Shown piece after piece: positions 8,638-15,860 of a DNA stretch of 64,000 bases (positions are counted from its first letter, which is position 1; each line of letters begins with the position of its first letter). A program made the translations under genes and the position numbers. The notes beneath the pieces are model-generated. The model was not told where the DNA came from, made no database searches, and saw only the letters and a program-made list of their open reading frames with translations. The DNA comes from Verrucomicrobiota bacterium (GTDB lineage Bacteria > Verrucomicrobiota > Verrucomicrobiia > Limisphaerales > JACRJZ01). The stretch is from positions 1 through 64,000 of the forward strand of contig JACRJZ010000136.1 of the NCBI GenBank assembly GCA_016219875.1, written 5' to 3'.

Positions 8638-9738
8638 ATGATCGGCCAGCTCAATCTCGCCGCTCCCCCCGGAGCGAAACCGAACGACAACGATATGGAA
8701 CAGAAACGACTCGTGGAAAAAGACGCGCCGCTCAAGAAGGACGACCTCCTCGTCATCACCGGCGCGGGCGGCTTCATTGCCGGCAACCTGGTGAAACACT
8801 TTCTGAAAAAGGGCTTCACGCGCATCCGCGCCGTGGACAAGAAACCGCTTTACGAATGGTACCTGCGCAATCCCGGCGTGGAGAACCTCTGCCTCGATGT
8901 GAGCCAGGAGGACAATTGCCACCGCGTCTGCGAGGGCGCCGTCGAAGTCTATCAACTTGCCGCGGACATGGGCGGGATGGGCTTCATCGAGCGCTTCCGC
9001 ATCGAATGCCTGCGCTCGATCCTCATCAACACCCACATGATCGAGGCCGCCTACCGGGCCGGCGCGCGCCGCTACTTCTTCTCCAGTTCCGCCTGCGCCT
9101 ACAACACCGATCTTCAGCAGGACCCGAACGTCCGCGCGCTCAAGGAATCCGACGCCTACCCGGCGATGGCCGAGCGCGGCTACGGCTGGGAGAAGCTCGT
9201 GAGCGAAATGTTTTGCCAGGAATACTGGGCCGAGCGCGGCATGAAAACCGCCATCGCCCGCTTCCACAACGTCTATGGCCCGCACGGCACCTGGGACGGC
9301 GGACGCGAGAAAGCCCCCGCCGCCCTCTGCCGGAAGGTCATCGAAGCCCTAGACAAGCAAGACCTGAACATCACCATCTGGGGCGACAGCACGGCCACGC
9401 GCAGCTTCTGCTACATCGACGACTGCGTGAAGGGCATCGACATGATCATGCACTGCGACGCGCTCATCGCCACGCCGATCAACCTCGGCTCCAGCGAACT
9501 GGTTTCCATCAACGATCTGCTCTCCAAGGTAGAAAAGATCGCGGGCACGAAGCTCCAGCGGCATTACGATCTCAACGCGCCGCGCGGCGTGGCTGGCCGG
9601 AACAGCGACAACACCTTCATCAAGCAAGTGCTCAAGTGGGAACCGAACACCACCTTGGACAAGGGCCTCGCCGCCACCTACAAGTGGATCAAGGAACAGT
9701 ACAACAAGCGGAAGGCGGGCAAGCGCGTGGTGGAGTGA
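8638..9738 (+). CDS. NAD-dependent sugar-nucleotide epimerase, GDP-mannose 3,5-epimerase-like
   Basis: Extended short-chain dehydrogenase. It has a Rossmann motif VITGAGGFIAGNL (G-x-x-G-x-x-G), YQLAADMGGMGF, a serine site SSSACAY and the catalytic Y-x-x-x-K in YGWEK. The C-terminal half carries the sugar-nucleotide region (FHNVYGPHGTWDGGREKAP) seen in plant and bacterial GDP-mannose 3,5-epimerases. The ATG at 8638 has a well-spaced GGAG; the ATG at 8695 (347 aa) also fits. It probably works on GDP-mannose or a close relative, consistent with manA and the kinase/nucleotidyltransferase pair nearby. Another NDP-sugar epimerase activity is possible. Confidence 0.82.
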   Translation: MIGQLNLAAPPGAKPNDNDMEQKRLVEKDAPLKKDDLLVITGAGGFIAGNLVKHFLKKGFTRIRAVDKKPLYEWYLRNPGVENLCLDVSQEDNCHRVCEGAVEVYQLAADMGGMGFIERFRIECLRSILINTHMIEAAYRAGARRYFFSSSACAYNTDLQQDPNVRALKESDAYPAMAERGYGWEKLVSEMFCQEYWAERGMKTAIARFHNVYGPHGTWDGGREKAPAALCRKVIEALDKQDLNITIWGDSTATRSFCYIDDCVKGIDMIMHCDALIATPINLGSSELVSINDLLSKVEKIAGTKLQRHYDLNAPRGVAGRNSDNTFIKQVLKWEPNTTLDKGLAATYKWIKEQYNKRKAGKRVVE

Positions 9739-9772
9739 GGCACGAAACCATGTTTTGCTCCTGGCAGGCCGG

Positions 9773-9874
9773 GCGGCCCAACGGGCCGCAAGATTCCAGC
9801 CCAGGGCTGAGGCCGCTCCTGCGGCCGATGCCCTGGGAATGCGACCGGGAAAGACCAGCGCCCTGAAGGGGCGC
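9773..9874. repeat. Three REP-like hairpins upstream of the RAYT
   Basis: L1 is GCGGCCC/GGGCCGC (9773-9789). L2 is CCCAGGGC...GCCCTGGG with an inner GGCCGC/GCGGCC stem (9800-9837). L3 is GCGCCC-tgaag-GGGCGC (9858-9874). Each has a counterpart in mirrored order after the transposase gene. Confidence 0.85.
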
Positions 9875-9886
9875 GAGAGGTGACCG

Positions 9887-10339
9887 ATGCCCCAATCTCT
9901 CGCCAAGATCTACGTCCACCTGATCTTCTCGACGAAGAACCGGGAACGCCTCATCCCGGATGACATTCGGGCGGACCTCCATTCCTACCTCGGAGGGATT
10001 CTCAATGGGTTGGGCTGCACGCCGGTTGAGATCAACTCGGAACCCGATCACACCCACGTCCTGTTCGTCCTTTCGCGGACGGAGACGGTGAGCAACGTCG
10101 TCGGGCAGGTGAAGAAATCCTCGAATGATTGGCTGCGCGCGAAGGACGCTCGGTTTGCGGGCTTCTACTGGCAGGCCGGATACGGCGCGTTCTCGGTCAG
10201 CCAATCCGCCGTGGAGGAGGTGCGCGACTACATCCGCAAGCAGCGTGAACATCACCGACGGAGGCCGTTTCAGGAAGAGTATCGCGCCTTCCTCCAGAGA
10301 TACGGCGTCGAATTCGATGAACGCTATGTGTGGGATTGA
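9887..10339 (+). CDS. REP-associated tyrosine transposase (RAYT, Y1/IS200-like)
   Basis: 150 aa, the usual size for the Y1_Tnp fold. The start of the fold is KIYVHLIFSTKNRE. The metal-binding HUH-type pair is HTH (residues 55-57 in PDHTHVLFVL), and the nucleophile tyrosine is Y115 in VRDYIRKQREHH, followed by the Q-x(3)-H-H helix. It should nick and join single-stranded DNA at hairpin ends. No accessory TnpB is present and single hairpins lie on both sides, which fits a domesticated RAYT acting on REP sequences rather than a complete insertion sequence. It interrupts a sugar-nucleotide gene run. Confidence 0.92.
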   Translation: MPQSLAKIYVHLIFSTKNRERLIPDDIRADLHSYLGGILNGLGCTPVEINSEPDHTHVLFVLSRTETVSNVVGQVKKSSNDWLRAKDARFAGFYWQAGYGAFSVSQSAVEEVRDYIRKQREHHRRRPFQEEYRAFLQRYGVEFDERYVWD

Positions 10340-10347
10340 CGCCTCTG

Positions 10348-10446
10348 CCGCCCCTTCAGGGCGGACACGCATTGTTGCCTCGATCCCCCAGGGCATCGCG
10401 CGAGGCGCTCAGCCCTGGACTGGGTTCTGGTGGCCTTTCAGGCCAC
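10348..10446. repeat. Three REP-like hairpins downstream of the RAYT, mirrored
   Basis: R3 is CCGCCC-cttca-GGGCGG (10348-10364). R2 is CCAGGGC...GCCCTGG (10388-10418), whose complement reads like L2 (CCAGGGCTGAG...GATGCCCTGG). R1 is GTGGCCT-ttc-AGGCCAC (10430-10446). The order L1-L2-L3-gene-R3-R2-R1 makes a large inverted arrangement of about 670 bases. Confidence 0.85.
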
Positions 10447-10517
10447 ACAGTAGGGCGCTTCGCCTTCGCCGCTTCACTCTTCTGAGCTTCCAACTTTGTT
10501 AACGCTTTCCTCCAGTC

Positions 10518-11321
10518 ATGCCCGCCCCTGCCTCGCTTGGTCTTGCCCGTGTCATCGGCCACATCCCGTATCGCCTCGCACTGGCGGGCGGTTGGATTGA
10601 CCAGCCGTTCGTCTCGCGGTGCAATCCGACGCCGCCCGGCTCGATGGTCGTCGTGGCCATCGAACCGAACTTCCGCGCCATGGACCGCGCCGGCCTTGCC
10701 ACCGGCACACGTCACGTGGCGATGAAACTTTGGCGCGGTCGGTTGCCGCAGCGCGATCCTGCCGCCCTCGTCCGCGAGCTCTACGACGCGGAGAACCGGG
10801 GCAAGCCTGAACCGAGCGGTTCGCAGGACATGATCGGCCTCGTCTATCCAGGCGTGAACCGGCTCGACTATGATTTCGCAGCCAACGGCGGCGTGTTTCC
10901 GGCGCATATCGAATCGCTCAACAGCTCACGCGTGGCCCGCTGGTTGGAGAAGGTCATTTACGTCCTGCCCGTCGCGCCGCGGCCCGAGGGCTACAATCCG
11001 CTCGGCGAAAAGCATCTTTCCCGAAAGTGGATCGCTCGGCTCGGCCAGAGCGGGAAGGATTGCTTCGACGCCATCCGCCGGCTGGACCTGCACGCGCTGG
11101 GCGCGTCGATGAACGAGTGCATGAAGTGCTGGGAGGCGCTCTTGCCGCACACCGTCCGGCACCCGACAATCACGACCGATCTCGTGGGCTTGCTGAAGGC
11201 GTATCAAGCGCAATACTCCGGCGCCATGTATTCCGGCTGCGGCGGCGGCTACTTGTTCGTCGTGTCGAACGAGCCGGTGCCGGGGGCATTCAAGGTGAAG
11301 TTGAGGATTCGCGAATCGTAA
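10518..11321 (+). CDS. GHMP-kinase-like protein with a degenerate ATP loop
   Basis: The N-terminal RLALAGGWIDQPF resembles the first motif of sugar GHMP kinases (R-x-x-x-A-G-G-x-x-D-x-P, as in heptose-7-phosphate, fucose and galacturonate kinases). The C-terminal AMYSGCGGGYLFVV resembles motif 3 (K-x-S-G-A-G-x-G-G). The expected P-x-x-x-G-L-G-S-S phosphate loop is not recognisable, so activity is uncertain. It precedes the nucleotidyltransferase gene by 36 bases, a kinase-then-nucleotidyltransferase order typical of NDP-sugar synthesis. Its stop codon lies within a small 7-base tandem array (ATCGTAA/AACGTAA, 11315-11335). Confidence 0.6.
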   Translation: MPAPASLGLARVIGHIPYRLALAGGWIDQPFVSRCNPTPPGSMVVVAIEPNFRAMDRAGLATGTRHVAMKLWRGRLPQRDPAALVRELYDAENRGKPEPSGSQDMIGLVYPGVNRLDYDFAANGGVFPAHIESLNSSRVARWLEKVIYVLPVAPRPEGYNPLGEKHLSRKWIARLGQSGKDCFDAIRRLDLHALGASMNECMKCWEALLPHTVRHPTITTDLVGLLKAYQAQYSGAMYSGCGGGYLFVVSNEPVPGAFKVKLRIRES

Positions 11322-11335
11322 AACGTAAATCGTAA
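11315..11335. repeat. Heptamer array (ATCGTAA, AACGTAA, ATCGTAA)
   Basis: Three tandem 7-base units, overlapping the end of the GHMP-like gene and supplying its TAA stop. It is one of at least eleven period-7 arrays in this window. Confidence 0.75.
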
Positions 11336-11357
11336 AAAGTGACAAGACCGAGAAGCC

Positions 11358-12176
11358 ATGCCCCAACACATCGTCGTCGCCGGCGCGTTTGACGACCTCC
11401 GCTCCGGCCACCTCCGTTTCCTCGAAGAAGCCGCCAAACTCGGCGACTTGACCGTGCTGCTCTGGCCCGACGACGCGGTCCAACAGCTCACGGGCCAAGC
11501 TCCGAAGTTCCCACAAGCGGAGCGGCTCTACTTTCTCAACGCGGTCCGCTACGTGAGCCAGGTGAGCTTGGTCAGCGGGCCGGTGCAGGCTGATGCCTTG
11601 CCAGAAGTGCCAGGGTATCGGCCGGACGTGTGGGTGGTCGGCGATTGCCGGGCGAATCCGGCGAAGGAAGCGCACGCCGCTGCGCGCGGCGTCGCGTATC
11701 ACGTGCTGAGCGGAGAGCGGCAGCCCGGATTTCCCGAGCCGCCGCCCCTGCCGACCCCGCCAGGCCGCAAGAAAGTCGTCGTCACCGGCTGCTACGACTG
11801 GTTCCACTCGGGGCACGTGCGGTTCTTCGAGGAGGTCAGCGCCTACGGCGATCTCTACGTGATCATCGGCCACGACGCGAACATCCGCTTGCTGAAAGGC
11901 GAAGGGCATCCGCTCCTGCCACAGGATGAACGGCGTTACCTCGTTGGCTCGATCAAGTTTGTGAAGCAGGCCCTCATCTCCAGCGGCGACGGCTGGCTGG
12001 ACGCCGATCCTGAGATCCAGCGGCTCAAACCCGATTTCTACGCCGTGAACGAGGACGGCGACCGGGGCGGCAAGCGCGAGTACTGCGCGAAGCAGGGGAT
12101 CGAGTATCTCGTTCTCAAGCGCGCGCCCGCGCCCGGTCTGCCGAAGCGGTCGAGCACCGATCTGCGAGGCTTTTGA
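11358..12176 (+). CDS. Duplicated HxGH nucleotidyltransferase, first copy degenerate
   Basis: Two tandem cytidylyl/adenylyltransferase-like domains. The C-terminal one (about residues 137-272) has the intact signature GCYDWFHSGHVRF with H150-S-G-H153 and an ERRYLVGSIK helix resembling the R-x-x-x-V/L region of glycerol-3-phosphate cytidylyltransferases and HldE-type enzymes. The N-terminal one (1-130) aligns by eye (GAFDDLRSGHLRF...AERLYFLNAV) but its first catalytic His is Arg (R15-S-G-H18), so it is probably non-catalytic. It probably couples NTP to a sugar or alditol phosphate produced by the upstream kinase-like protein. The substrate is unknown. Confidence 0.8.
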   Translation: MPQHIVVAGAFDDLRSGHLRFLEEAAKLGDLTVLLWPDDAVQQLTGQAPKFPQAERLYFLNAVRYVSQVSLVSGPVQADALPEVPGYRPDVWVVGDCRANPAKEAHAAARGVAYHVLSGERQPGFPEPPPLPTPPGRKKVVVTGCYDWFHSGHVRFFEEVSAYGDLYVIIGHDANIRLLKGEGHPLLPQDERRYLVGSIKFVKQALISSGDGWLDADPEIQRLKPDFYAVNEDGDRGGKREYCAKQGIEYLVLKRAPAPGLPKRSSTDLRGF

Positions 12177-12316
12177 GGCGGCTGATTCGCCGTGTGAGGG
12201 CACGCGGCCTACAAGGCACGCCTTTCCTGCAGGCCAGGTTCCCTGACCCGGTGAACGCCGCTTCATCTCGATTCCTGGCCTCCACAAAACCGCGCGGACG
12301 GCTCAGGATGTCTGAG
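12177..12316. repeat. MITE-like repeat, copy A (left end truncated)
   Basis: About 140 bases closely matching 34190-34325, including CGCTTCATCTCGATTCCTGG and the terminal GCTCAGGATGTCTGAG. The left terminal inverted repeat present in the 34 kb copy is missing here, where the element abuts the stop of the nucleotidyltransferase gene. Confidence 0.85.
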
Positions 12317-12448
12317 AGCGTGTTTGGAAAATCCAGCCGCCCCGTAGCAGCCGACGTAAGGAGGCTCAAATTCCTTGGCGGAACCTTGGCTTTTGCCGGA
12401 AGAGTGAGCCTCCTTACGTCGGCTGCTACGATTTTCCGAACACGCTCT
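12315..12448. repeat. Palindrome split by GTAGCAGCC element copy 4
   Basis: An outer inverted repeat AGAGCGTGTTtGGAAAATC (12315-12333) and its complement (12430-12448, one mismatch) is interrupted by a complete GTAGCAGCC element (arms 12344-12367 and 12406-12429, interior 38 bases). It lies in the convergent region between the nucleotidyltransferase gene and the RNase E/G terminator. Confidence 0.9.
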
Positions 12449-12460
12449 GAGGCTCAAATG

Positions 12461-12489
12461 GAAAAGGCGCCCCACCAGGGTGGAGCGCC
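12461..12489 (-). terminator. Intrinsic terminator of the mre-rod-rne operon
   Basis: Read on the minus strand: stem GGCGCTCCACC, loop CTG, then GTGGGGCGCC, followed by TTTTC. It lies 22 bases after the stop of the RNase E/G gene. Confidence 0.85.
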
Positions 12490-12510
12490 CGCGAAGGGAT
12501 GGCCGCCGGC

Positions 12511-14487
12511 TCAGCCGTGGCCGCTGGCCAGTTCTTCGTTCGTGGCCACGTTGTAGATCTTGAACTGCTCCGCATGGAGCGAGGCCTCGGCGCGGAAGAG
12601 GAGCTTGCCGAAATACTTCTTCTCCATTTCGGTGATGAGCTTCTCGTCCTCGGTGCGGAGGCGATCCAGCACTGTCGGATGGACGACGATCTTGAGTTGG
12701 AAGTCGCTCTCGTCGCGCTGGCGCCGTTTGAGGATTTCGCTGAGCTTGCGTTGGATTTCCACGCTCATCGTGAGGCTGCTCTTCACGCGGCCCTTGCCTT
12801 TGCAGTACGGGCAGTCGTCATAGACCGAGGCGCGCAGGCTCTCGGTGTGACGCTGGCGGGTCATCTCCATCAGACCCAGTTGCGAGATGGGGAGGATGTG
12901 GGTCTTGGAGCGGTCGCGGCGCAGGAGTTCTTTCATGCGCTGATAAACCTGCTGCTGGTCCCGGCGGGACTTCATGTCGATGAAGTCGAGCACGATCAGG
13001 CCGCCCACGTTGCGCAGGCGAAGCTGCCGGCAGATTTCGTCGGCGGCTTCCAGGTTCACCTTGAAGATCGTCGAGTCCTGGTCTTTGCCGCCGCTCTTGT
13101 GGCGGCCGGTGTTGACGTCGATGGCGACCAGCGCCTCCGTCTCGTCGATGACGATGTAGCCGCCGCTCTTGAGGAAGACTTGGCGGCTGAAGGTCGTCTC
13201 CAACTGGCGGGTGATGTTGAACCGGTCGAAGATGGGCTGCGGCTCCGCGTAGAGCTTGAGCTTGTTGGCGGACCGTTTGCTGATCTTGGCCACCATGGCC
13301 CTCATGCGCTCGCAGGCGGGCGGGCTGTCGATGACGATGCGCATCACGTCCTCGGTGAGGAAGTCCCGCACGGTGCGCTCGATCAAGTCCGGCTCCTGGA
13401 AGACGCAACTCGCCATCGGCTGGCTCTTGATGCGCTCCTGAATGGAGTTCCACTCTTCGAGCAGCAGCGCGAGGTCGCGCACGAAATAGCGGGCTTGGCG
13501 GCCTTCACCCGCGGTGCGCATGATGACTCCCATGCCGTCCGGAATCGTGAGGCTGCGCAGGATTTTCTTGAGGCGCTGGCGTTCTTCGTGGCTCTCGATC
13601 TTGCGCGAGATGCCGGATTGGTCGGAGTTGGGCAGGAGCACCAGGTAGCGGCCCGGAAGCACGAGGTTGGTCGTGACGCGCGGGCCTTTGGTGCCGATGG
13701 GGCCTTTGGTGACCTGCACGATGATCTCGCTGCCCGGCGGGTAGATGCGGGGGATGTCTTTCTGCGTGACCTTGGGTTTGTCGCGCCGTTTGCCTTCGCG
13801 CTCGACGATTTCGACGCCGCTGTCGAAGCCGGTGGGGACAATGTCCCAGTAGTGCAGGAAGGCGTTTTTCTCGAAGCCAATATCGACGAAGGCGGCTTTG
13901 AGGCCGTCTTCGAGGTTGCGGACCTTGCCCTTGTAGATGCTGCCGACGAGGCGGTCTTCCTCCGTGCGCTCGATGGTGAATTCCTCGAGCTTGCCTTCTT
14001 CCAACACCGCGACGCGCGTTTCGAGGGCCTCGGCGTTGATGATGATTTCCTTGTGGACCTTCTTCTCCGGCTTGAGGAGCTTCTGGACCCGCTTCACGAC
14101 CTTGGCCGCGGCGGCCTTGATGGTGCTGAGGAGGCCCTTGGGCTGGTCTTTGATCTCGACCGGCTGGAACTGGGTGTCCTCTTCCTTCACCTCGGCGGGA
14201 GTGTCGAGGTGCGGTTGGCGGAATTCGCGATCCGGCTTGCCGTCTTCGCGCGGCTTCGGCGGCTCCGTCGCAGTTTCCGGCGGGAGACCGGCCGCGACGT
14301 TTTCGGCGCGGTCGATTTCCTTGGCGTGGCGCGGATTCTCATAGACGCCCTCCGCAAGGGAGGTTTTGTCGCTCGTGGCGTCGGCGCGGGCCTCGATGGC
14401 GGCGCGCTCGGCTTGGCGGTTTGGTTTGGGGGTGGGGCGGAAGTGCATTCCGCGGCCACGGCCCTTTCTGAAACTTCGTTCACTCAT
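12511..14487 (-). CDS. rng: Ribonuclease E/G family endoribonuclease
   Basis: Endoribonuclease of rRNA maturation and mRNA decay. Residues 1-145 are a low-complexity charged extension rich in Lys, Glu and Pro, not part of the catalytic core. From about 147 the core follows: an S1-like RNA-binding domain (GSIYKGKVRNLEDGLKAAFVDIG), a 5'-sensor/RNase H-like region and a DNase I-like catalytic domain with metal ligands D457 (VAIDVNTGR) and D501 (IVLDFIDM), then the zinc-link CPYCKGKG (559-566) and a C-terminal domain. It has no long scaffold tail, which is closer to RNase G. It is last in the elongasome operon, one base after rodA; an mre/rng association also exists in Enterobacteria. Confidence 0.93.
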   Translation of the reverse strand: MSERSFRKGRGRGMHFRPTPKPNRQAERAAIEARADATSDKTSLAEGVYENPRHAKEIDRAENVAAGLPPETATEPPKPREDGKPDREFRQPHLDTPAEVKEEDTQFQPVEIKDQPKGLLSTIKAAAAKVVKRVQKLLKPEKKVHKEIIINAEALETRVAVLEEGKLEEFTIERTEEDRLVGSIYKGKVRNLEDGLKAAFVDIGFEKNAFLHYWDIVPTGFDSGVEIVEREGKRRDKPKVTQKDIPRIYPPGSEIIVQVTKGPIGTKGPRVTTNLVLPGRYLVLLPNSDQSGISRKIESHEERQRLKKILRSLTIPDGMGVIMRTAGEGRQARYFVRDLALLLEEWNSIQERIKSQPMASCVFQEPDLIERTVRDFLTEDVMRIVIDSPPACERMRAMVAKISKRSANKLKLYAEPQPIFDRFNITRQLETTFSRQVFLKSGGYIVIDETEALVAIDVNTGRHKSGGKDQDSTIFKVNLEAADEICRQLRLRNVGGLIVLDFIDMKSRRDQQQVYQRMKELLRRDRSKTHILPISQLGLMEMTRQRHTESLRASVYDDCPYCKGKGRVKSSLTMSVEIQRKLSEILKRRQRDESDFQLKIVVHPTVLDRLRTEDEKLITEMEKKYFGKLLFRAEASLHAEQFKIYNVATNEELASGHG

Positions 14488-14488
14488 A

Positions 14489-15691
14489 CTAGAACGACCT
14501 TCTGTGGATGTACACGTTTTGCAGCAGGCCCGCCGCGATCAAGGCGCTCAACACTGAAGACCCGCCGTAACTCAGCAGCGGCAGTGGGACGCCCGTCACG
14601 GGCATGATGCGGATGTTCATGCCGATATTAATGAAGATGTGGCTGAACCAGAGTGTGACCACTCCGGCGGCCAACAGTGTGCCCAGACGATCGCGCGTCT
14701 GGCCGGCAATGCGGATGCCGGTGAACAGCACCACGGAATACAGCGCGAGGACCATCACGCTGCCCATGAATCCTTTCTCCTCGGCAATGACGGAGAAAAT
14801 GAAATCGTTGTGCGCCACGGCGCGGGGCAGAAAGCCCAGCGCGTTCTGCGTGCCTTTGCACCAGCCTTTGCCGGCCAGGCCGCCGCTGCCCACGCTGATG
14901 AGCGCCTGGCGGACGTTGTAGGAATCGTTGCGTTGCTGGTTGCGGGCCTTGTCTCTTTCCGCGGCGTTCGCCAGACCGCTGGTGTAGTCGCGCCCAAAAT
15001 AGACCCACAGCCGGCGACGCTGGTATTCCTCCAGCTTGAACTGCCACTTCGGCGGCGCGTAGAGCACGTCCACCACGAACAGGCCGACCACGATGCCGAC
15101 GCCCAGGATCAGCCGGCGCAAGAACTTCACCGGCACGCCGGCGGCGAACATCATCACCAGCCCCACTGGAATCAGCACAATCGCCGAGCCGAGGTCCGGT
15201 TCTTTCAGGATCAGCAGGAAGGGCAGCGCCATCAGACCCAGGGCCTTGAAGAAATTGGCGGGCAGCCTCAGTTCGTCCGCGGGCCGGCTCAGGAAATGCG
15301 CCTGCGCCATGATGAAGGCCAGCTTGGCGAACTCGGACGGCTGGAGCTTGAAGAAGCCCAGATCGAACCACCGTCGCGCGCCGTACACCGTCTTTCCCAC
15401 CAGCAGCACCACCACCAGAAGAACGATCATTGTCCAGTAAGCCACATAGGACCAGCGGACCAGCCCGTGGTAATCCACGAGGCAGACCACAAACGCCAGC
15501 GTGATCCCCGCCGCGTACCAGACGAGTTGCCGGAAGTACGGCTCGTTGTAGAGCGGCACCTCGTTCGACTGGTGCGCCAGGGTTGCGCTGTAGATGAACG
15601 ACGCCCCCAGGACCATCAGACCGAGCAACGCCGCAAACTGCATCTTGTCGATGCGGAAGCGGAGGTCGGCGGATTTGTCGAGGGGGATCAT
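14489..15691 (-). CDS. rodA: Peptidoglycan glycosyltransferase RodA (SEDS family)
   Basis: 400 aa with about ten membrane segments. SEDS polymerase of lipid II for lateral wall growth, partner of PBP2. Family signatures are ARRWFDLGFFKLQPSEFAK, LKEPDLGSAI (conserved catalytic Asp), AHNDFIFSVIAEEKGF and GVPLPLLSYGGSS. The ATG at 15691 was chosen; a longer frame up to 15907 translates heptamer repeat DNA and overlaps mrdA. It is one base upstream of the RNase gene and follows mrdA. Confidence 0.95.
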   Translation of the reverse strand: MIPLDKSADLRFRIDKMQFAALLGLMVLGASFIYSATLAHQSNEVPLYNEPYFRQLVWYAAGITLAFVVCLVDYHGLVRWSYVAYWTMIVLLVVVLLVGKTVYGARRWFDLGFFKLQPSEFAKLAFIMAQAHFLSRPADELRLPANFFKALGLMALPFLLILKEPDLGSAIVLIPVGLVMMFAAGVPVKFLRRLILGVGIVVGLFVVDVLYAPPKWQFKLEEYQRRRLWVYFGRDYTSGLANAAERDKARNQQRNDSYNVRQALISVGSGGLAGKGWCKGTQNALGFLPRAVAHNDFIFSVIAEEKGFMGSVMVLALYSVVLFTGIRIAGQTRDRLGTLLAAGVVTLWFSHIFINIGMNIRIMPVTGVPLPLLSYGGSSVLSALIAAGLLQNVYIHRRSF

Positions 15692-15712
15692 GCGTGGACG
15701 AGGGGAAGCGGG

Positions 15713-15768
15713 AAACGTGGAACGTGAAACGTAGAACGAGATTCGTGGCTCGTGACTCGTGAAACGGA
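15713..15768. repeat. Heptamer array, eight NNNCGTG-type units
   Basis: Units of exactly seven bases (AAACGTG, GAACGTG, AAACGTA, GAACGAG, ATTCGTG, GCTCGTG, ACTCGTG, AAACGGA) between mrdA and rodA. Confidence 0.8.
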
Positions 15769-15828
15769 AACCCGGAAACGGGGAGTGAGCCTCTGGGAGA
15801 GAACTCGCGCTGGCCTGGGCCGGAGGCA

Positions 15829-15856
15829 ATCTGAAATCTGAAATCTGAAATCTGAG
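15829..15856. repeat. Heptamer array ATCTGAA x4
   Basis: Four tandem 7-base units (ATCTGAA three times, then ATCTGAG) just after the mrdA stop codon. Confidence 0.85.
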
Positions 15857-15860
15857 ATTC

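Noticed and set aside
4386..12429. GTAGCAGCC palindromes as intrinsic terminators
   Set aside because: Interiors of 17-46 bases, no T-run, and several lie upstream of genes rather than downstream.
12499..14607. 702-codon open frame opposite the RNase E/G gene
   Set aside because: It is a mirror frame of a GC-rich gene; the minus strand encodes a clear RNase E/G with metal ligands and zinc link.
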